Shown: positions 49,901 to 58,929 of the stretch, one piece after another | Layout of the letters: the number at the start of each line of letters is the position of its first letter | Numbering within the stretch: the stretch's first letter is position 1 | Made by a program: the position numbers and the translations under genes | Assembly (NCBI RefSeq): GCF_007828835.1 | Contig: NZ_VIVL01000016.1 | Location: 1-64,000 of the forward strand | Direction of reading: 5' to 3' | Source: Variovorax beijingensis | GTDB lineage: Bacteria; Pseudomonadota; Gammaproteobacteria; Burkholderiales; Burkholderiaceae_C | Length of the DNA stretch: 64,000 bases | Notes under the pieces: model-generated | Seen by the model: only the letters and a program-made list of their open reading frames with translations | The model's database searches: none | Told to the model about the DNA's origin: nothing

Positions 49901-50926
49901 ATGAACCCCAGCGGCCGCGCCACCATCGCCGACGTCGCCGAGGCGGCGGGCGTTTCCAAGGCCACGGTCTCGCGCTTTCTCAACCACCGCGAGCGGCTGC
50001 TGAGCCGCGATATCGCGGCGCGCGTGGAGGCGGCCATCGCCAAGCTGGCCTACACCCCCAGCCCGATGGCGCAGGCCCTGAGCCATGGCCGTTCGCGGCT
50101 CATCGGCCTGATCGTGGCCGACATCACCAACCCGTATTCCGTCGCGGTGCTGCGCGGCGCCGAGAAGGCCTGCCAGGACGCCGGTTACCTCGTGATGCTG
50201 TTCAACCTGGGCAACGAGAGCGAACGCGAGCGCGAGGCCATCGATGCGCTCGCGGGCTACCAGGTCGACGGCTTCATCCTCAACACGCTGGGGCGCGGCA
50301 GCAACGTGGTCGATGCGGTCACGCTGCACGGCAAGCCCGCGGTGCTGGTGGACCGGCGCCACACCGGCATGCACACCGACTTCGTCTCGCTCGACAACCA
50401 CTCGGCCATGCGCGACACCTGCGGCCACCTCGTCGAGGGCGGCTACCGCGAGCTGCTCTACATGACCGAGCCGCAGAAGGGCGTGAGCTCGCGGCGCGAG
50501 CGCACGGCCGCCTTCGGTGCCTGCGTGGCCGCGCACGAGCCGCGCGTGGCGGGCGAGGTGTTCGAAAGCGTGGAGGGCGACAGCGATGCGCTCGACGAGG
50601 CCTTGCGCGCGCTGCGCCGGCGCGCCGGGCGGGGGCGCCGCGCGGCCGTGGTCGCGGGCAATGCGGTGGTCACGCTGCGCGTGGCGCAGTCGATGGCGCG
50701 GCTGGGCTGGCGGTTCGGGGAGGACCTGGGCTTCGTCGGCTTCGACGATCCCGAATGGGCTTCGCTGATCGGCCCCGGCCTGAGCACCGTGGCCCAGCCC
50801 ACCGACGCCATCGGCCGCACGGCCGCCACCTGCCTGATCGAGCGGCTGCAGGGACTGGACGCCGCGCCGCGCCAGCTGCTGCTGCCGGGGCAGCTGGTGG
50901 TGCGGGGCTCGTCGCAGCCGGCGTAG
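49901..50926 (+). CDS. ptxS: LacI family repressor, PtxS-like
   Basis: A 341-residue repressor. The LacI-type helix-turn-helix is at residues 7-28 (ATIADVAEAAGVSKATVSRF) with the hinge helix SPMAQALSHGRSRLIGLIV just after. The periplasmic-binding-protein-like core carries LVDRRHTGMHTDFVSLDN, as in the PtxS group that senses 2-ketogluconate. It is the last gene of the operon (31 bp after kguD), and its presumed operator lies in front of the first gene, so it would repress the operon including itself. In Pseudomonas ptxS is placed next to kguE instead. Confidence 0.85.
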   Translation: MNPSGRATIADVAEAAGVSKATVSRFLNHRERLLSRDIAARVEAAIAKLAYTPSPMAQALSHGRSRLIGLIVADITNPYSVAVLRGAEKACQDAGYLVMLFNLGNESEREREAIDALAGYQVDGFILNTLGRGSNVVDAVTLHGKPAVLVDRRHTGMHTDFVSLDNHSAMRDTCGHLVEGGYRELLYMTEPQKGVSSRRERTAAFGACVAAHEPRVAGEVFESVEGDSDALDEALRALRRRAGRGRRAAVVAGNAVVTLRVAQSMARLGWRFGEDLGFVGFDDPEWASLIGPGLSTVAQPTDAIGRTAATCLIERLQGLDAAPRQLLLPGQLVVRGSSQPA

Positions 50927-50937
50927 GCGCCGGCCGC

Positions 50938-51396
50938 TCAGGCGACTTCGGCGATCAGCTCGATCTCCACGCAGGCGCCCATCGGCACTTGCGCCACGCC
51001 GAACGCGCTGCGCGCATGCGCGCCCTTCTCGGGGCCGAACACTTCGGCGAAGAACTCGCTCGCGCCATTGGTCACCAGGTGCTGTTCGGTGAACGTGCCC
51101 ACGGAGTTGACCAGGCTCATCACCTTGACGATGCGCGTGACCTTGTTCAGGTCGCCCACGGCCGCATGCAGCGTGCCGAGCAGGTCGATGGCAATGGCGC
51201 GCGCGGCCTGCTTGCCTTCTTCGGTGCCGATGTCCGCGCCGAGCTGGCCGGCCCAGACCTTGCCGTCCTTCTTGGCGATGTGGCCCGAGAGAAAAACGAG
51301 GTTGCCGGTGCGCACGAAGGGCACGTAGGCCGCGGCGGGGGCGGCGACCGGGGGCAGGGTGATGCCGAGGCTGGAAAGCTTGTCGTAAACGCTCAT
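50938..51396 (-). CDS. RidA family protein
   Basis: A 152-residue protein of the RidA/YjgF/UK114 family; members hydrolyse reactive enamines and imines or act as inhibitors. Visible blocks are VFLSGHIAKKDGKVWAGQLG, AIDLLGTLHAAVGDLNKVTRIVKV and RSAFGVAQVPMGACVEIELIAEVA. The family arginine that binds the substrate carboxylate is probably the R in HARSAFGV. It is longer than classical RidA (about 128) by an N-terminal extension, as in the YjgH/Rid sub-branches. Its ATG overlaps the transglutaminase stop by 4 bp, so it is coupled to that gene. It converges with ptxS. Confidence 0.85.
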   Translation of the reverse strand: MSVYDKLSSLGITLPPVAAPAAAYVPFVRTGNLVFLSGHIAKKDGKVWAGQLGADIGTEEGKQAARAIAIDLLGTLHAAVGDLNKVTRIVKVMSLVNSVGTFTEQHLVTNGASEFFAEVFGPEKGAHARSAFGVAQVPMGACVEIELIAEVA

Positions 51397-52379
51397 TGAA
51401 GATCCTTGTCAGGGGGTTGCGGTTGAACCTGTGATTGTGACTGCGCCGCCTGCGCGGCCTGCGCGCGCAGCTCTTCGATCGGCCGCACCGTCACGCCCAC
51501 CTTGAGCGTGTGGCGCGCGCCGCCATGCAGCACGCCGCGCATCGGCGAGACGTCGGAATAGTCGCGCCCGATCGCGAGTGCGACGTAGTCCTCGCCGGGC
51601 TGGCGGCCGTTGGTGGGATCGAAGTCGGCCCAGCCGCCGGCGCTTTCATGGCCGTCGCCGTCGCCTTCGCCCGGCAGGTAGACCGACACCCAGGCGTGCG
51701 AGGCATCGGCGCCCACCAGCCGCGGCTGGCCCGGCGGCGGCTGCGTGAGCAGGTAGCCGCTCACGTAGCGCGCCGGCAGGCCCATGGCGCGGAAGCAGGC
51801 GATCATGATGTGGGCGAAGTCCTGGCACACGCCCTTGCGCTGCGCGAGCGCTTCAACGGCGGGCGTGTTGATCTCGGTGCTGTCGGCGTCGTAGGCGAAG
51901 TCGCGGTACATGCGCTCGGTGAGGTCCATGGCCACGTCGAAGGTCGGCCGCTCCGGCGCGAAGCTCGCGCGCGCATAGGCCGCGAAGTCGTCGTGGCGCG
52001 GCACGTAGGGCGACGGAAACACGAACTCCGAGGCCGGGTCGAAGGTGGCGTCCTTGCGGTAGCGGAAGCGCTCGCGCACGGCCTCCCAGGGCAGCTCGCG
52101 CGCAATGCCGGGCGCAAGCTGCGGCGTTGAAGTCTCGACCACGCTTTCGGCCGTGACGACGAGGCTGTCGTGCGTGGCCTCGAGCGCGAAGAAGGCGCGC
52201 GTGTTGCCGTAGACATCGGGCACTTCGCTGCGCTGCGCGGGTTGCGGCTCGATCGCGAGCCTGTGGCTCACGAGCCGCTGCGAACCGGTGGCCAGCGGCT
52301 TCAGGTGGGCCAGGTGCTGTGCCGTTTCGACCGCGGGCGAATACTCGTAGCGGGTTTCGTGCGTGACGTGGAGCAGCAT
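51393..52379 (-). CDS. Transglutaminase-like family protein
   Basis: A 328-residue papain-fold protein. The start MLLHVTHETRYEYSP is typical of the bacterial transglutaminase N-terminal domain. The catalytic residues are Cys185 (KGVCQDFAHI), His228 (DASHAWVSV) and Asp252 (WADFDPTNG). It probably works as a protease or amide-forming enzyme; these proteins are found with ATP-grasp and alpha-E proteins in predicted peptide-modification systems. No signal peptide is seen. ATG 52379 was picked over an upstream start at 52478 within a likely intergenic repeat. It is 129 bp after the fused ATP-grasp/alpha-E gene on the same strand. Confidence 0.88.
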   Translation of the reverse strand: MLLHVTHETRYEYSPAVETAQHLAHLKPLATGSQRLVSHRLAIEPQPAQRSEVPDVYGNTRAFFALEATHDSLVVTAESVVETSTPQLAPGIARELPWEAVRERFRYRKDATFDPASEFVFPSPYVPRHDDFAAYARASFAPERPTFDVAMDLTERMYRDFAYDADSTEINTPAVEALAQRKGVCQDFAHIMIACFRAMGLPARYVSGYLLTQPPPGQPRLVGADASHAWVSVYLPGEGDGDGHESAGGWADFDPTNGRQPGEDYVALAIGRDYSDVSPMRGVLHGGARHTLKVGVTVRPIEELRAQAAQAAQSQSQVQPQPPDKDLQ

Positions 52380-52422
52380 GGCGAAGTCGGTCTCCCTGGA
52401 TTCATCGTGGAACGCCGCGGAA

Positions 52423-52500
52423 CCGGCTTTGCCGGGCCGCTGGCGTTGCCCCCTCGAAGGGGGTTGGCGAAGCGACACGAAGTGCGCGAAGACTGGGGGT
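52423..52500. repeat. Intergenic palindromic element between the ATP-grasp/alpha-E and transglutaminase genes
   Basis: A GC-rich non-coding stretch holds two perfect hairpins: CCGGC-TTT-GCCGG (52423-52435) and CCCCCT-CGA-AGGGGG (52449-52463), followed by AAGCGACACGAAGTGCGCGAAG. As I remember, similar stretches are dispersed in Comamonadaceae intergenic regions, so this is a candidate repetitive element. No T-run follows, so it is not a plain terminator. Confidence 0.5.
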
Positions 52501-52508
52501 GAGCATAT

Positions 52509-55241
52509 TCAGGCGCCGACCGAGCGCAGCGATTCGGAAGTGAGCGTGAAATAGCGCGTGCCGATGGCGTCGGACACATGGTAGGCCGCGGTCTCGCAAT
52601 GGGCCAGCAGCTCGACCAGTGCCGGGTAGCTGGCCTCGGCGCCGGCCGCGCAGAGATGCTCGAGCGTCCAGCTGGCGGGATCGGAAAGTTCGTACGACAA
52701 CGCTGTGAGCTTGCCGGGCGCGCTGCCGGCTAGGCGCGCTATGCGCCCGCGCAGCGTTTGCGTGACCCAGGCCAGCGAGCGCGGGTTCTCGGCATCGAGC
52801 ACCAGCAGGTCGACCAGCGTGGCGACGTCGCGCCGCTGCTGGTAGCGCGCGTGGAAGGTGATGGTGCTGTCGAACAGCGCCACCATGGCTTCGAAGCCGC
52901 TCACCTCGTGCACGGCGCCGTTCTCGAAGCCGGCCTCCAGCGCGCTCGAAAGAAAGCCCAGGCGCTCGATGTGGCGGCCGATCGACAGCAGGCGCCAGGC
53001 GTCGTCGCGCGTCATGCGGTCGGTCTGCGCGCCGGTCATGGCGGCGAGCGCGGTGCTTGCGGATTCGAGCGCGCGCAGCGCAGCGCCGGTGGCAAAGCTG
53101 CCTTCCCCAGCCTGTTCGGCCGCGCGCCGCAGGAAGTCGGCTTCGGCGCGCACGATCTGGTTCCAGGTGTCCTGCGAGAGCCGTTCGCGCACGGCGGCGG
53201 CCGCCTGCCGGATGCAGCGCAGGCTGAAGCCCACGCTGCCGCCGCGTTCCACGTCGCCGAGCTCGGCGATCAGCGCGCGTTCGAACACGCGGCGTGACTG
53301 CGGCGCGCTCGGCACTTCGGCCGGCACCAGCGCATTGCGCAGCGCCATGCGGTGCAGCCAGTCGAGCAGCGGCCGCGAGGACTGGTCTTCGCTGCCCAGC
53401 AGGTTGAGCGTGAGGCGCGCGAGGCGCACTGCGTTCTCGGCGCGCTCGGTGTAGCGGCCGAGCCAGAACATGTTTTCGGCCGCGCGGCTGGTCACGGGCG
53501 CGCGGTGCCGCGCGAGCGAGGCCGGGGTGGCATGCGGCTGCAGCAGGGTGGTGCGGTCGACCTCGCCGTGCGTCTGCACCCACACGTCGGCGCTGCTGCC
53601 GCCGCGCTGCATGGACGCGATCTGCGCATCGCGGCCCGCCAGCCGGGCCAGCCCGCCCGGCAGCACGCGCCAGGACTGCGGCCCGTCGCTCACCGCGAAG
53701 ACGCGCAGCAGCACCGCGCGCGGCGCGATGTGGCCGGGGCCCATGTCGTTGGCCCAGGTGGGCATCTGCGACAGCGGCAGGTAGCTCTGGACCGTGTGGG
53801 CCTCGCCCTCGCGCACGATGCGGCCGGCCCATTCGTCGAGCTGGCGCCGGCTCAGCTGGCTGCCGAGCACCGCATCGAAGCTGGTTTGTCCGTCGGACCC
53901 AGGGTAGGTGGGCTTGATGGCGCAGTCGCCAAGCTGCGGCAGCACCGCCTCGAGCGCGGCACGCTCGCCGCACCACCAGGTCGGCAGCGCCGGCAGCTTG
54001 AGCTTTTCGCCGATGAGGCGGCGCGCGAGCCCGGGCAGGAAGCCCAGCAGCGCGGGCGATTCGAGGAACGCCGAGCCCGGCATGTTGGCCACCAGCACAT
54101 TGCCGGCGCGAATCGCCTGCAGCAGCCCCGGCACGCCCAGCGTGGAATCGGGGCGCAGCTCGAGCGGGTCGAGGAACTGGTCGTCCAGCCGCTTGATGAG
54201 CCCGTGCACCGGCCGCAGCCCCTGCAGGGTCTTGAGGTAGAGCCGCTGGTCGCGCACCGTGAGGTCGCTGCCCTCGACCAGCGTCAGGCCGAGATAGCGC
54301 GCCAGGTACGCATGCTCGAAGTAGGTCTCGTTGTAGGGGCCGGGCGTCAGCAGCGCGATGTGCGGCGGCACGCCGGCCGGGCACATGCGCTGCAGCCCGT
54401 CCATCATGGCGCTGTAGGTGGCGGCCAGGCGCTGCACCTGCAGGGCCTCGAAGGCCTGCGGAAACTGCCGCGTGATGGCCAGCCGGTTTTCCAGCAGGTA
54501 GCCCAGCCCCGAGGGCGCCTGCGTGCGCTGCGACACCACCCACCAGTTGCCGTCGGGCCCGCGCGCAAGGTCGAAGGCCGCGATATGCAGCCAGGTGTCG
54601 CCCGGCGGTTTCACGCCGTGCAGCGCGCGCAGGTAGCCGGGGTGGCCGTGCACCAGCGCCGCAGGCAGCAGGCCCTCGGCCAGCAGCTGCTGCGGGCCGT
54701 AGACGTCGGCCATGACACGGTCGAGCACGCGCACGCGCTGCAGCACGCCGGTCTCGATCTGGCTCCAGCTCTCGGGCGAGACGATCAGCGGGAACAGGTC
54801 GAGCGACCAGGGACGCTGCGGCCCGTCGGCGTCGGCATAGACGTTGTAGGTGACGCCGTTGTCCCGGATCTGCCGCTCGAGGCTGACGGCGCGCCGTGGC
54901 AGGTCGCTGAAGCCGCCCGGGCCGAGCTGCTCGAAGAAGGCGTTCCAGGCGGGTGTGAGGGGCGGGTTGTCGTTGGAGGAGGGCTGGAGGACCTGGGTCT
55001 GCGTCTGGGATTGGGCTGGGGGCAGGTCCGGCGGCATCGCGGGCCGCTCCGCCGCAGCGTCGTAGAGCATGGGCGGCAACGGAGCCATGGGCGCCGTGCC
55101 CGCAACCGGCCGCGCCGGCGTGGCCTGGCCGCGCAGTTCGTCGAAGTGGCCGGGCAGGGCGGCCGGCGCGAGCGCCGACGCCAGGGCGGCTGGAAATTCC
55201 AGCGCCTGGGCGTCGAACAGGGATTCGTTCAAAGGTTCCAC
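52509..55241 (-). CDS. Fused circularly permuted ATP-grasp / alpha-E protein
   Basis: A 910-residue protein. Residues 1-100 are Pro/Ala/Gln-rich without a clear fold. Residues about 105-575 form a circularly permuted type 2 ATP-grasp domain, shown by APSGLGYLLENRLAITR and TPGPYNETYFEHAYLARYLG. Residues about 588-910 are an alpha-E domain, with the paired R-x-x-E-R patterns WLGRYTERAEN and IGRHIERLG. ATP-grasp enzymes usually join a carboxylate to an amine. The start is GTG 55241, with no clear ribosome site; a later start is possible. An unfused ATP-grasp and alpha-E pair lies at 61613-64000, so the two systems are paralogous. Confidence 0.86.
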   Translation of the reverse strand: MEPLNESLFDAQALEFPAALASALAPAALPGHFDELRGQATPARPVAGTAPMAPLPPMLYDAAAERPAMPPDLPPAQSQTQTQVLQPSSNDNPPLTPAWNAFFEQLGPGGFSDLPRRAVSLERQIRDNGVTYNVYADADGPQRPWSLDLFPLIVSPESWSQIETGVLQRVRVLDRVMADVYGPQQLLAEGLLPAALVHGHPGYLRALHGVKPPGDTWLHIAAFDLARGPDGNWWVVSQRTQAPSGLGYLLENRLAITRQFPQAFEALQVQRLAATYSAMMDGLQRMCPAGVPPHIALLTPGPYNETYFEHAYLARYLGLTLVEGSDLTVRDQRLYLKTLQGLRPVHGLIKRLDDQFLDPLELRPDSTLGVPGLLQAIRAGNVLVANMPGSAFLESPALLGFLPGLARRLIGEKLKLPALPTWWCGERAALEAVLPQLGDCAIKPTYPGSDGQTSFDAVLGSQLSRRQLDEWAGRIVREGEAHTVQSYLPLSQMPTWANDMGPGHIAPRAVLLRVFAVSDGPQSWRVLPGGLARLAGRDAQIASMQRGGSSADVWVQTHGEVDRTTLLQPHATPASLARHRAPVTSRAAENMFWLGRYTERAENAVRLARLTLNLLGSEDQSSRPLLDWLHRMALRNALVPAEVPSAPQSRRVFERALIAELGDVERGGSVGFSLRCIRQAAAAVRERLSQDTWNQIVRAEADFLRRAAEQAGEGSFATGAALRALESASTALAAMTGAQTDRMTRDDAWRLLSIGRHIERLGFLSSALEAGFENGAVHEVSGFEAMVALFDSTITFHARYQQRRDVATLVDLLVLDAENPRSLAWVTQTLRGRIARLAGSAPGKLTALSYELSDPASWTLEHLCAAGAEASYPALVELLAHCETAAYHVSDAIGTRYFTLTSESLRSVGA

Positions 55242-55325
55242 AGGAGGTGGATTGTCACATTGCCGTCACCGGCCGGATGGCGGCAATGTGCTGGATGTCC
55301 TCTTGCGGGTTTTTTTGAGGCCCTC

Positions 55326-58300
55326 TCAGCGCCGCAGATCGAGCGTGAACGGGAATTCGCGGCTGCCCGCGAGTTCGATGGTTGCGGGCGGCGTGCGCAT
55401 CAGCCCCGGCGTGTGGCCCATGCGCGTGAAGCGCGACATGCGACGGCTTTCCGCCTCGTAGGCATTGACCGGGAAGGTGTCGTAGTTGCGCCCGCCGGGG
55501 TGGGCGACGAAGTACTGGCAGCCGCCCAGCGAGCGCTTCATCCAGGTGTCGACGATGTCGAAGGTCAGCGGCGCATGGGCGCCGATGCTCGGATGCAGTG
55601 CCGACGGCGGGTTCCAGGCCTTGTAGCGCACGCCCGCCACGAATTCGCCGACGGTGCCCGTGGGTTGCAGCGGCAGCACCTTGCCGTTGACGGTGATCAC
55701 GTGGCGGCTTTCGTTCAGGCCGGTCACGCGCACCTCGATGCGCTCGAGCGACGAATCGACATAGCGCACCGTGCCGCCGGCCGAGCCTTCCTCGCCCATC
55801 ACGTGCCAGGGCTCGAGTGCATTGCGCAGCGACAGCTCCACGCCCATGGCCTGCACCTGGCCCACCAGCGGAAAGCGGAACTCCAGGTGCGGCGCGAACC
55901 AGTCGGCATCGAAGGCGAAGCCGGCTTGGCGCATCTCGCTGATCACGTCGTCGAAATCCATCTTGACGAAGGTGGGCAGCAGGAAGCGGTCGTGCAGTTC
56001 GGTGCCCCAGCGGGTGACGGGCGCCTTGTACGGTTCGTCCCAGAAGCGCGCCACCAGCGCGCGGATCAGCAGCTGCTGCGCAATGCTCATGCGCGCATGC
56101 GGCGGCATCTCGAAGGCGCGCAGCTCCAGCAGGCCGAGGCGGCCGGTGCTCGAGTCGGGCGAATAGAGCTTGTCGATGCAGAACTCGCTGCGGTGCGTGT
56201 TGCCCGACACGTCGATCAGGATGTTGCGCAGCGTCCGGTCCACCAGCCAGGCCGGCATGTTCTGGCCGTGGATCTCGCGGTTCCTGGCGATTTCCTTCAG
56301 CGCGATCTCGAGCTCGTAGACCTGGTCGTTGCGCGCTTCGTCCACGCGCGGCGCCTGGCTGGTCGGGCCGATGAACATGCCCGAGAACAGGTAGCTCAGC
56401 GAAGGGTGGTTGTGCCAGTAGAGCAGCAGGCTCGCGAGCAGCTCGGGCCGGCGCAGGAAGGGGCTGTCGGCCGGCGTGGCGCCGCCCATCACGAAGTGGT
56501 TGCCGCCGCCGGTGCCGGTGTGGCGCCCGTCGGTCATGAACTTCTCGGCCGAGAGGCGGGTTTCGAACGCGGCGTTGTAGAGGAACTCGGTGTGGGCGAC
56601 CAGTTCCTTCCAGTTGTGGGCCGGATGGATGTTGACTTCGATCACGCCCGGGTCGGGGGTGACGGCCAGCATCTTCAGGCGCGGATCGCGCGGTGGCGGA
56701 TAGCCTTCCATCACGATGCGCATGCCGAGCTGTTGCGCCGTGGCTTCGACGGCCGCGACCAGGTCGAGGTAGTCCTCCAGGCGCGCGAGCGGCGGCATGA
56801 AGACGTAGAGCACGCCCGAGGCGCTGCCTTTTTTCTCGGCCGACGGGCCGTTGGCGCGGCGCGGGTCGCGCACTTCGACGCACAGCGCGGTGCGCGTGAC
56901 CCAATGGGCCGATTCGCCGCGCACCGGCTGGCGCGTGGCTGGCGTGGCGGAGGAGCGGATGGCTGCTGCGTCGGCTGCGGCGGCATCGCCGCTTGCCGCT
57001 GTGCCTGCTGCAGCCACCTCGCCCGGCGCCTGCATGCGCAGGGCCGCGGGCACCACCGGCGGCGCGCCGAAGGCATAGGGCACCGCGCCCAGGTCGGCAC
57101 CCGCTGCGCCGCCGGCCGGCACGGCATAGCGCGCGCGGTAGTCGGCCGAGCTCGGCAGCGCGGCGCGCGGCGCGGTCGGGTCGCGCTCGACGAGGTAGGG
57201 GTAGTCGCCCTTGCTGGCCCAGGGCTGCGAATCGAGCGGCAGGCGGTAGCCCATCGGCGAATCGCCCGGGATCAGGTAGAGGCGGTCGTCGCGCAGGAAC
57301 CAGGGGCCGGTCTTCCAGCCCGGGCCTTCGAGCGCCGGCGCGTCGGCATTGGCGTTGCCGGGTTCGAGCGGCAGCATGTAGCCGATGACCGCGTCGAGCT
57401 TCTGCGTGAACACGCGGCGCAGGCGAACGCGCTCGAGTTCGTCGTCGAGCTTCGATTCGAAGGGATCGACGTTGACCGGCAGCCGGCGTTCGCGCCAGAG
57501 GTAGTAATAGACGTCTTCGTAGCCGGGCTGGATGTAGCGCTCGGTGATGCCGAGCTTGTGCGCCAGCACGGTGGTGAAGCGGCGCGCGTCCTCGCTCGTG
57601 TAGTGCGTGGGCACGCGCTCGTCGGCAAAGAGTTCGGGGTCGTGCCAGAGCGTCTGGCCGTCGGCGCGCCAGAAGATCGACAGCGCCCAGCGCGGCAATT
57701 GCTCGCCCGGGTACCACTTGCCCTGGCCGAAGTGCAGGAAGCCGCCCTGGCCGTACTCGGCGCGCAGCTTGTGCACGAGCTCGGTGGCATAGCCGCGCTT
57801 GGTGGGGCCGAGCGCATCGGTGTTCCACTCGGGCGCGTCGCGGTCGCTGGTGGCCACGTAGGTGGGCTCGCCGCCCATCGTGAGCCGCACGTCGCCGGCT
57901 TTCAGGCGCGCATCGACCGCGTCGCCGAGCGCGAGCACCTCGGCCCACTGCTCCTCGGTGTAGGGCTTGGTCACGCGCGGCGATTCGTAGATGCGCGTGA
58001 CCTTCATCTCATGGCCGAAGTCGACCTCGGCTTCGTCCACCGCGCCTTCGATGGGCGCGGCGCTCGAAGGCGTGGGCGTGCAGGCGAGCGGGATGTGGCC
58101 TTCGCCGGCAAGAAGGCCCGAGGTGGCGTCAAGGCCGATCCAGCCCGCACCGGGCAGGAAGACCTCGCACCAGGCGTGCAGGTCGGTGAAGTCGACCGTG
58201 GTGCCGCTCGGGCCGTCGAGCGCCTTGACGTCGGGCGTGAGCTGGATCAGGTAGCCCGAGACGAAGCGCGCGGCCAGCCCGCAATGGCGCAGCAGCTGCA

Positions 58301-58862
58301 CCAGCAGCCAGCCCGAGTCGCGGCAGGAGCCGCTGCCGCTGGCGAGCGTTTCTTCCGGCGTCTGCACGCCGGGCTCCATGCGGATCAGGTAGTTGACGTC
58401 CTTCTGGACCTGCTGGTTGAGGCCAACCAGAAAATCGATGGTGCGCTGCTCCTTGCGCTCGATCTTGTCGAGGTAGGCCTGCAGAAGCGGCGTGGGTTCC
58501 TCGGTGACGAGGTAGGGCGCGAGTTCCTCGGCCTGCGAGGCGGTGTACTTGAACGGGAAGTTCTCGGCCTGCGGCTCGAGGAAGAAGTCGAAGGGGTTGT
58601 AGACCGCCATCTCGACGACCAGGTCGACCGTGACCTTGAACTCGCGCGTCTTCTCGGGAAACACGAGCCGCGCCTGGTAGTTGGCGAACGGGTCCTGCAT
58701 CCAGTTGACGAAGTGCTCGGCCGGCTCGACCTGCAGCGAATACGAGATGACGTTGCTGCGGCAATGCGGCGCGGGCCGCAGGCGCACGACCTGCGGGCCC
58801 AACTGCACCAGGCGGTCGTATTTGTAGTGGGTGACGTGGTGGAGTGCGGCGTGAATGGACAT
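55326..58862 (-). CDS. Transglutaminase family protein with DUF2126 C-terminal domain
   Basis: An 1178-residue protein. The N-terminal 290 residues are a transglutaminase-like domain beginning MSIHAALHHVTHYKYDR, with the catalytic Cys180 (GSGSCRDSGW), His229 (DLHAWCEVFLP) and Asp245 (IGLDATSG). The rest is the long DUF2126 domain, with LTMGGEPTYVATSDRD, GQGKWYPGEQLPRW and GRHTGTGGGNHFVMGGATP; the first and last resemble a carboxylate-amine-ligase-like (glutamine-synthetase-fold) active site. An Ala-rich low-complexity linker lies around residues 620-650. ATG 58862 was chosen; the frame stays open to 58943. The next gene downstream is the fused ATP-grasp/alpha-E protein. Confidence 0.88.
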   Translation of the reverse strand: MSIHAALHHVTHYKYDRLVQLGPQVVRLRPAPHCRSNVISYSLQVEPAEHFVNWMQDPFANYQARLVFPEKTREFKVTVDLVVEMAVYNPFDFFLEPQAENFPFKYTASQAEELAPYLVTEEPTPLLQAYLDKIERKEQRTIDFLVGLNQQVQKDVNYLIRMEPGVQTPEETLASGSGSCRDSGWLLVQLLRHCGLAARFVSGYLIQLTPDVKALDGPSGTTVDFTDLHAWCEVFLPGAGWIGLDATSGLLAGEGHIPLACTPTPSSAAPIEGAVDEAEVDFGHEMKVTRIYESPRVTKPYTEEQWAEVLALGDAVDARLKAGDVRLTMGGEPTYVATSDRDAPEWNTDALGPTKRGYATELVHKLRAEYGQGGFLHFGQGKWYPGEQLPRWALSIFWRADGQTLWHDPELFADERVPTHYTSEDARRFTTVLAHKLGITERYIQPGYEDVYYYLWRERRLPVNVDPFESKLDDELERVRLRRVFTQKLDAVIGYMLPLEPGNANADAPALEGPGWKTGPWFLRDDRLYLIPGDSPMGYRLPLDSQPWASKGDYPYLVERDPTAPRAALPSSADYRARYAVPAGGAAGADLGAVPYAFGAPPVVPAALRMQAPGEVAAAGTAASGDAAAADAAAIRSSATPATRQPVRGESAHWVTRTALCVEVRDPRRANGPSAEKKGSASGVLYVFMPPLARLEDYLDLVAAVEATAQQLGMRIVMEGYPPPRDPRLKMLAVTPDPGVIEVNIHPAHNWKELVAHTEFLYNAAFETRLSAEKFMTDGRHTGTGGGNHFVMGGATPADSPFLRRPELLASLLLYWHNHPSLSYLFSGMFIGPTSQAPRVDEARNDQVYELEIALKEIARNREIHGQNMPAWLVDRTLRNILIDVSGNTHRSEFCIDKLYSPDSSTGRLGLLELRAFEMPPHARMSIAQQLLIRALVARFWDEPYKAPVTRWGTELHDRFLLPTFVKMDFDDVISEMRQAGFAFDADWFAPHLEFRFPLVGQVQAMGVELSLRNALEPWHVMGEEGSAGGTVRYVDSSLERIEVRVTGLNESRHVITVNGKVLPLQPTGTVGEFVAGVRYKAWNPPSALHPSIGAHAPLTFDIVDTWMKRSLGGCQYFVAHPGGRNYDTFPVNAYEAESRRMSRFTRMGHTPGLMRTPPATIELAGSREFPFTLDLRR

Positions 58863-58929
58863 GCGTTTTGTGTGCAGTACTGCGAGATTGCATCGAAAAG
58901 ATGTCTCTTGTGAGACGCATACTAGCCTA

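Noticed and set aside
53352..58913. An open frame of 1853 codons on the plus strand
   Set aside because: It is antisense to the fused ATP-grasp/alpha-E and DUF2126 genes, whose domain motifs are clear. Its composition (rich in His, Gly, Arg, Ala, Val) is what a GC-rich gene gives in the opposite frame.
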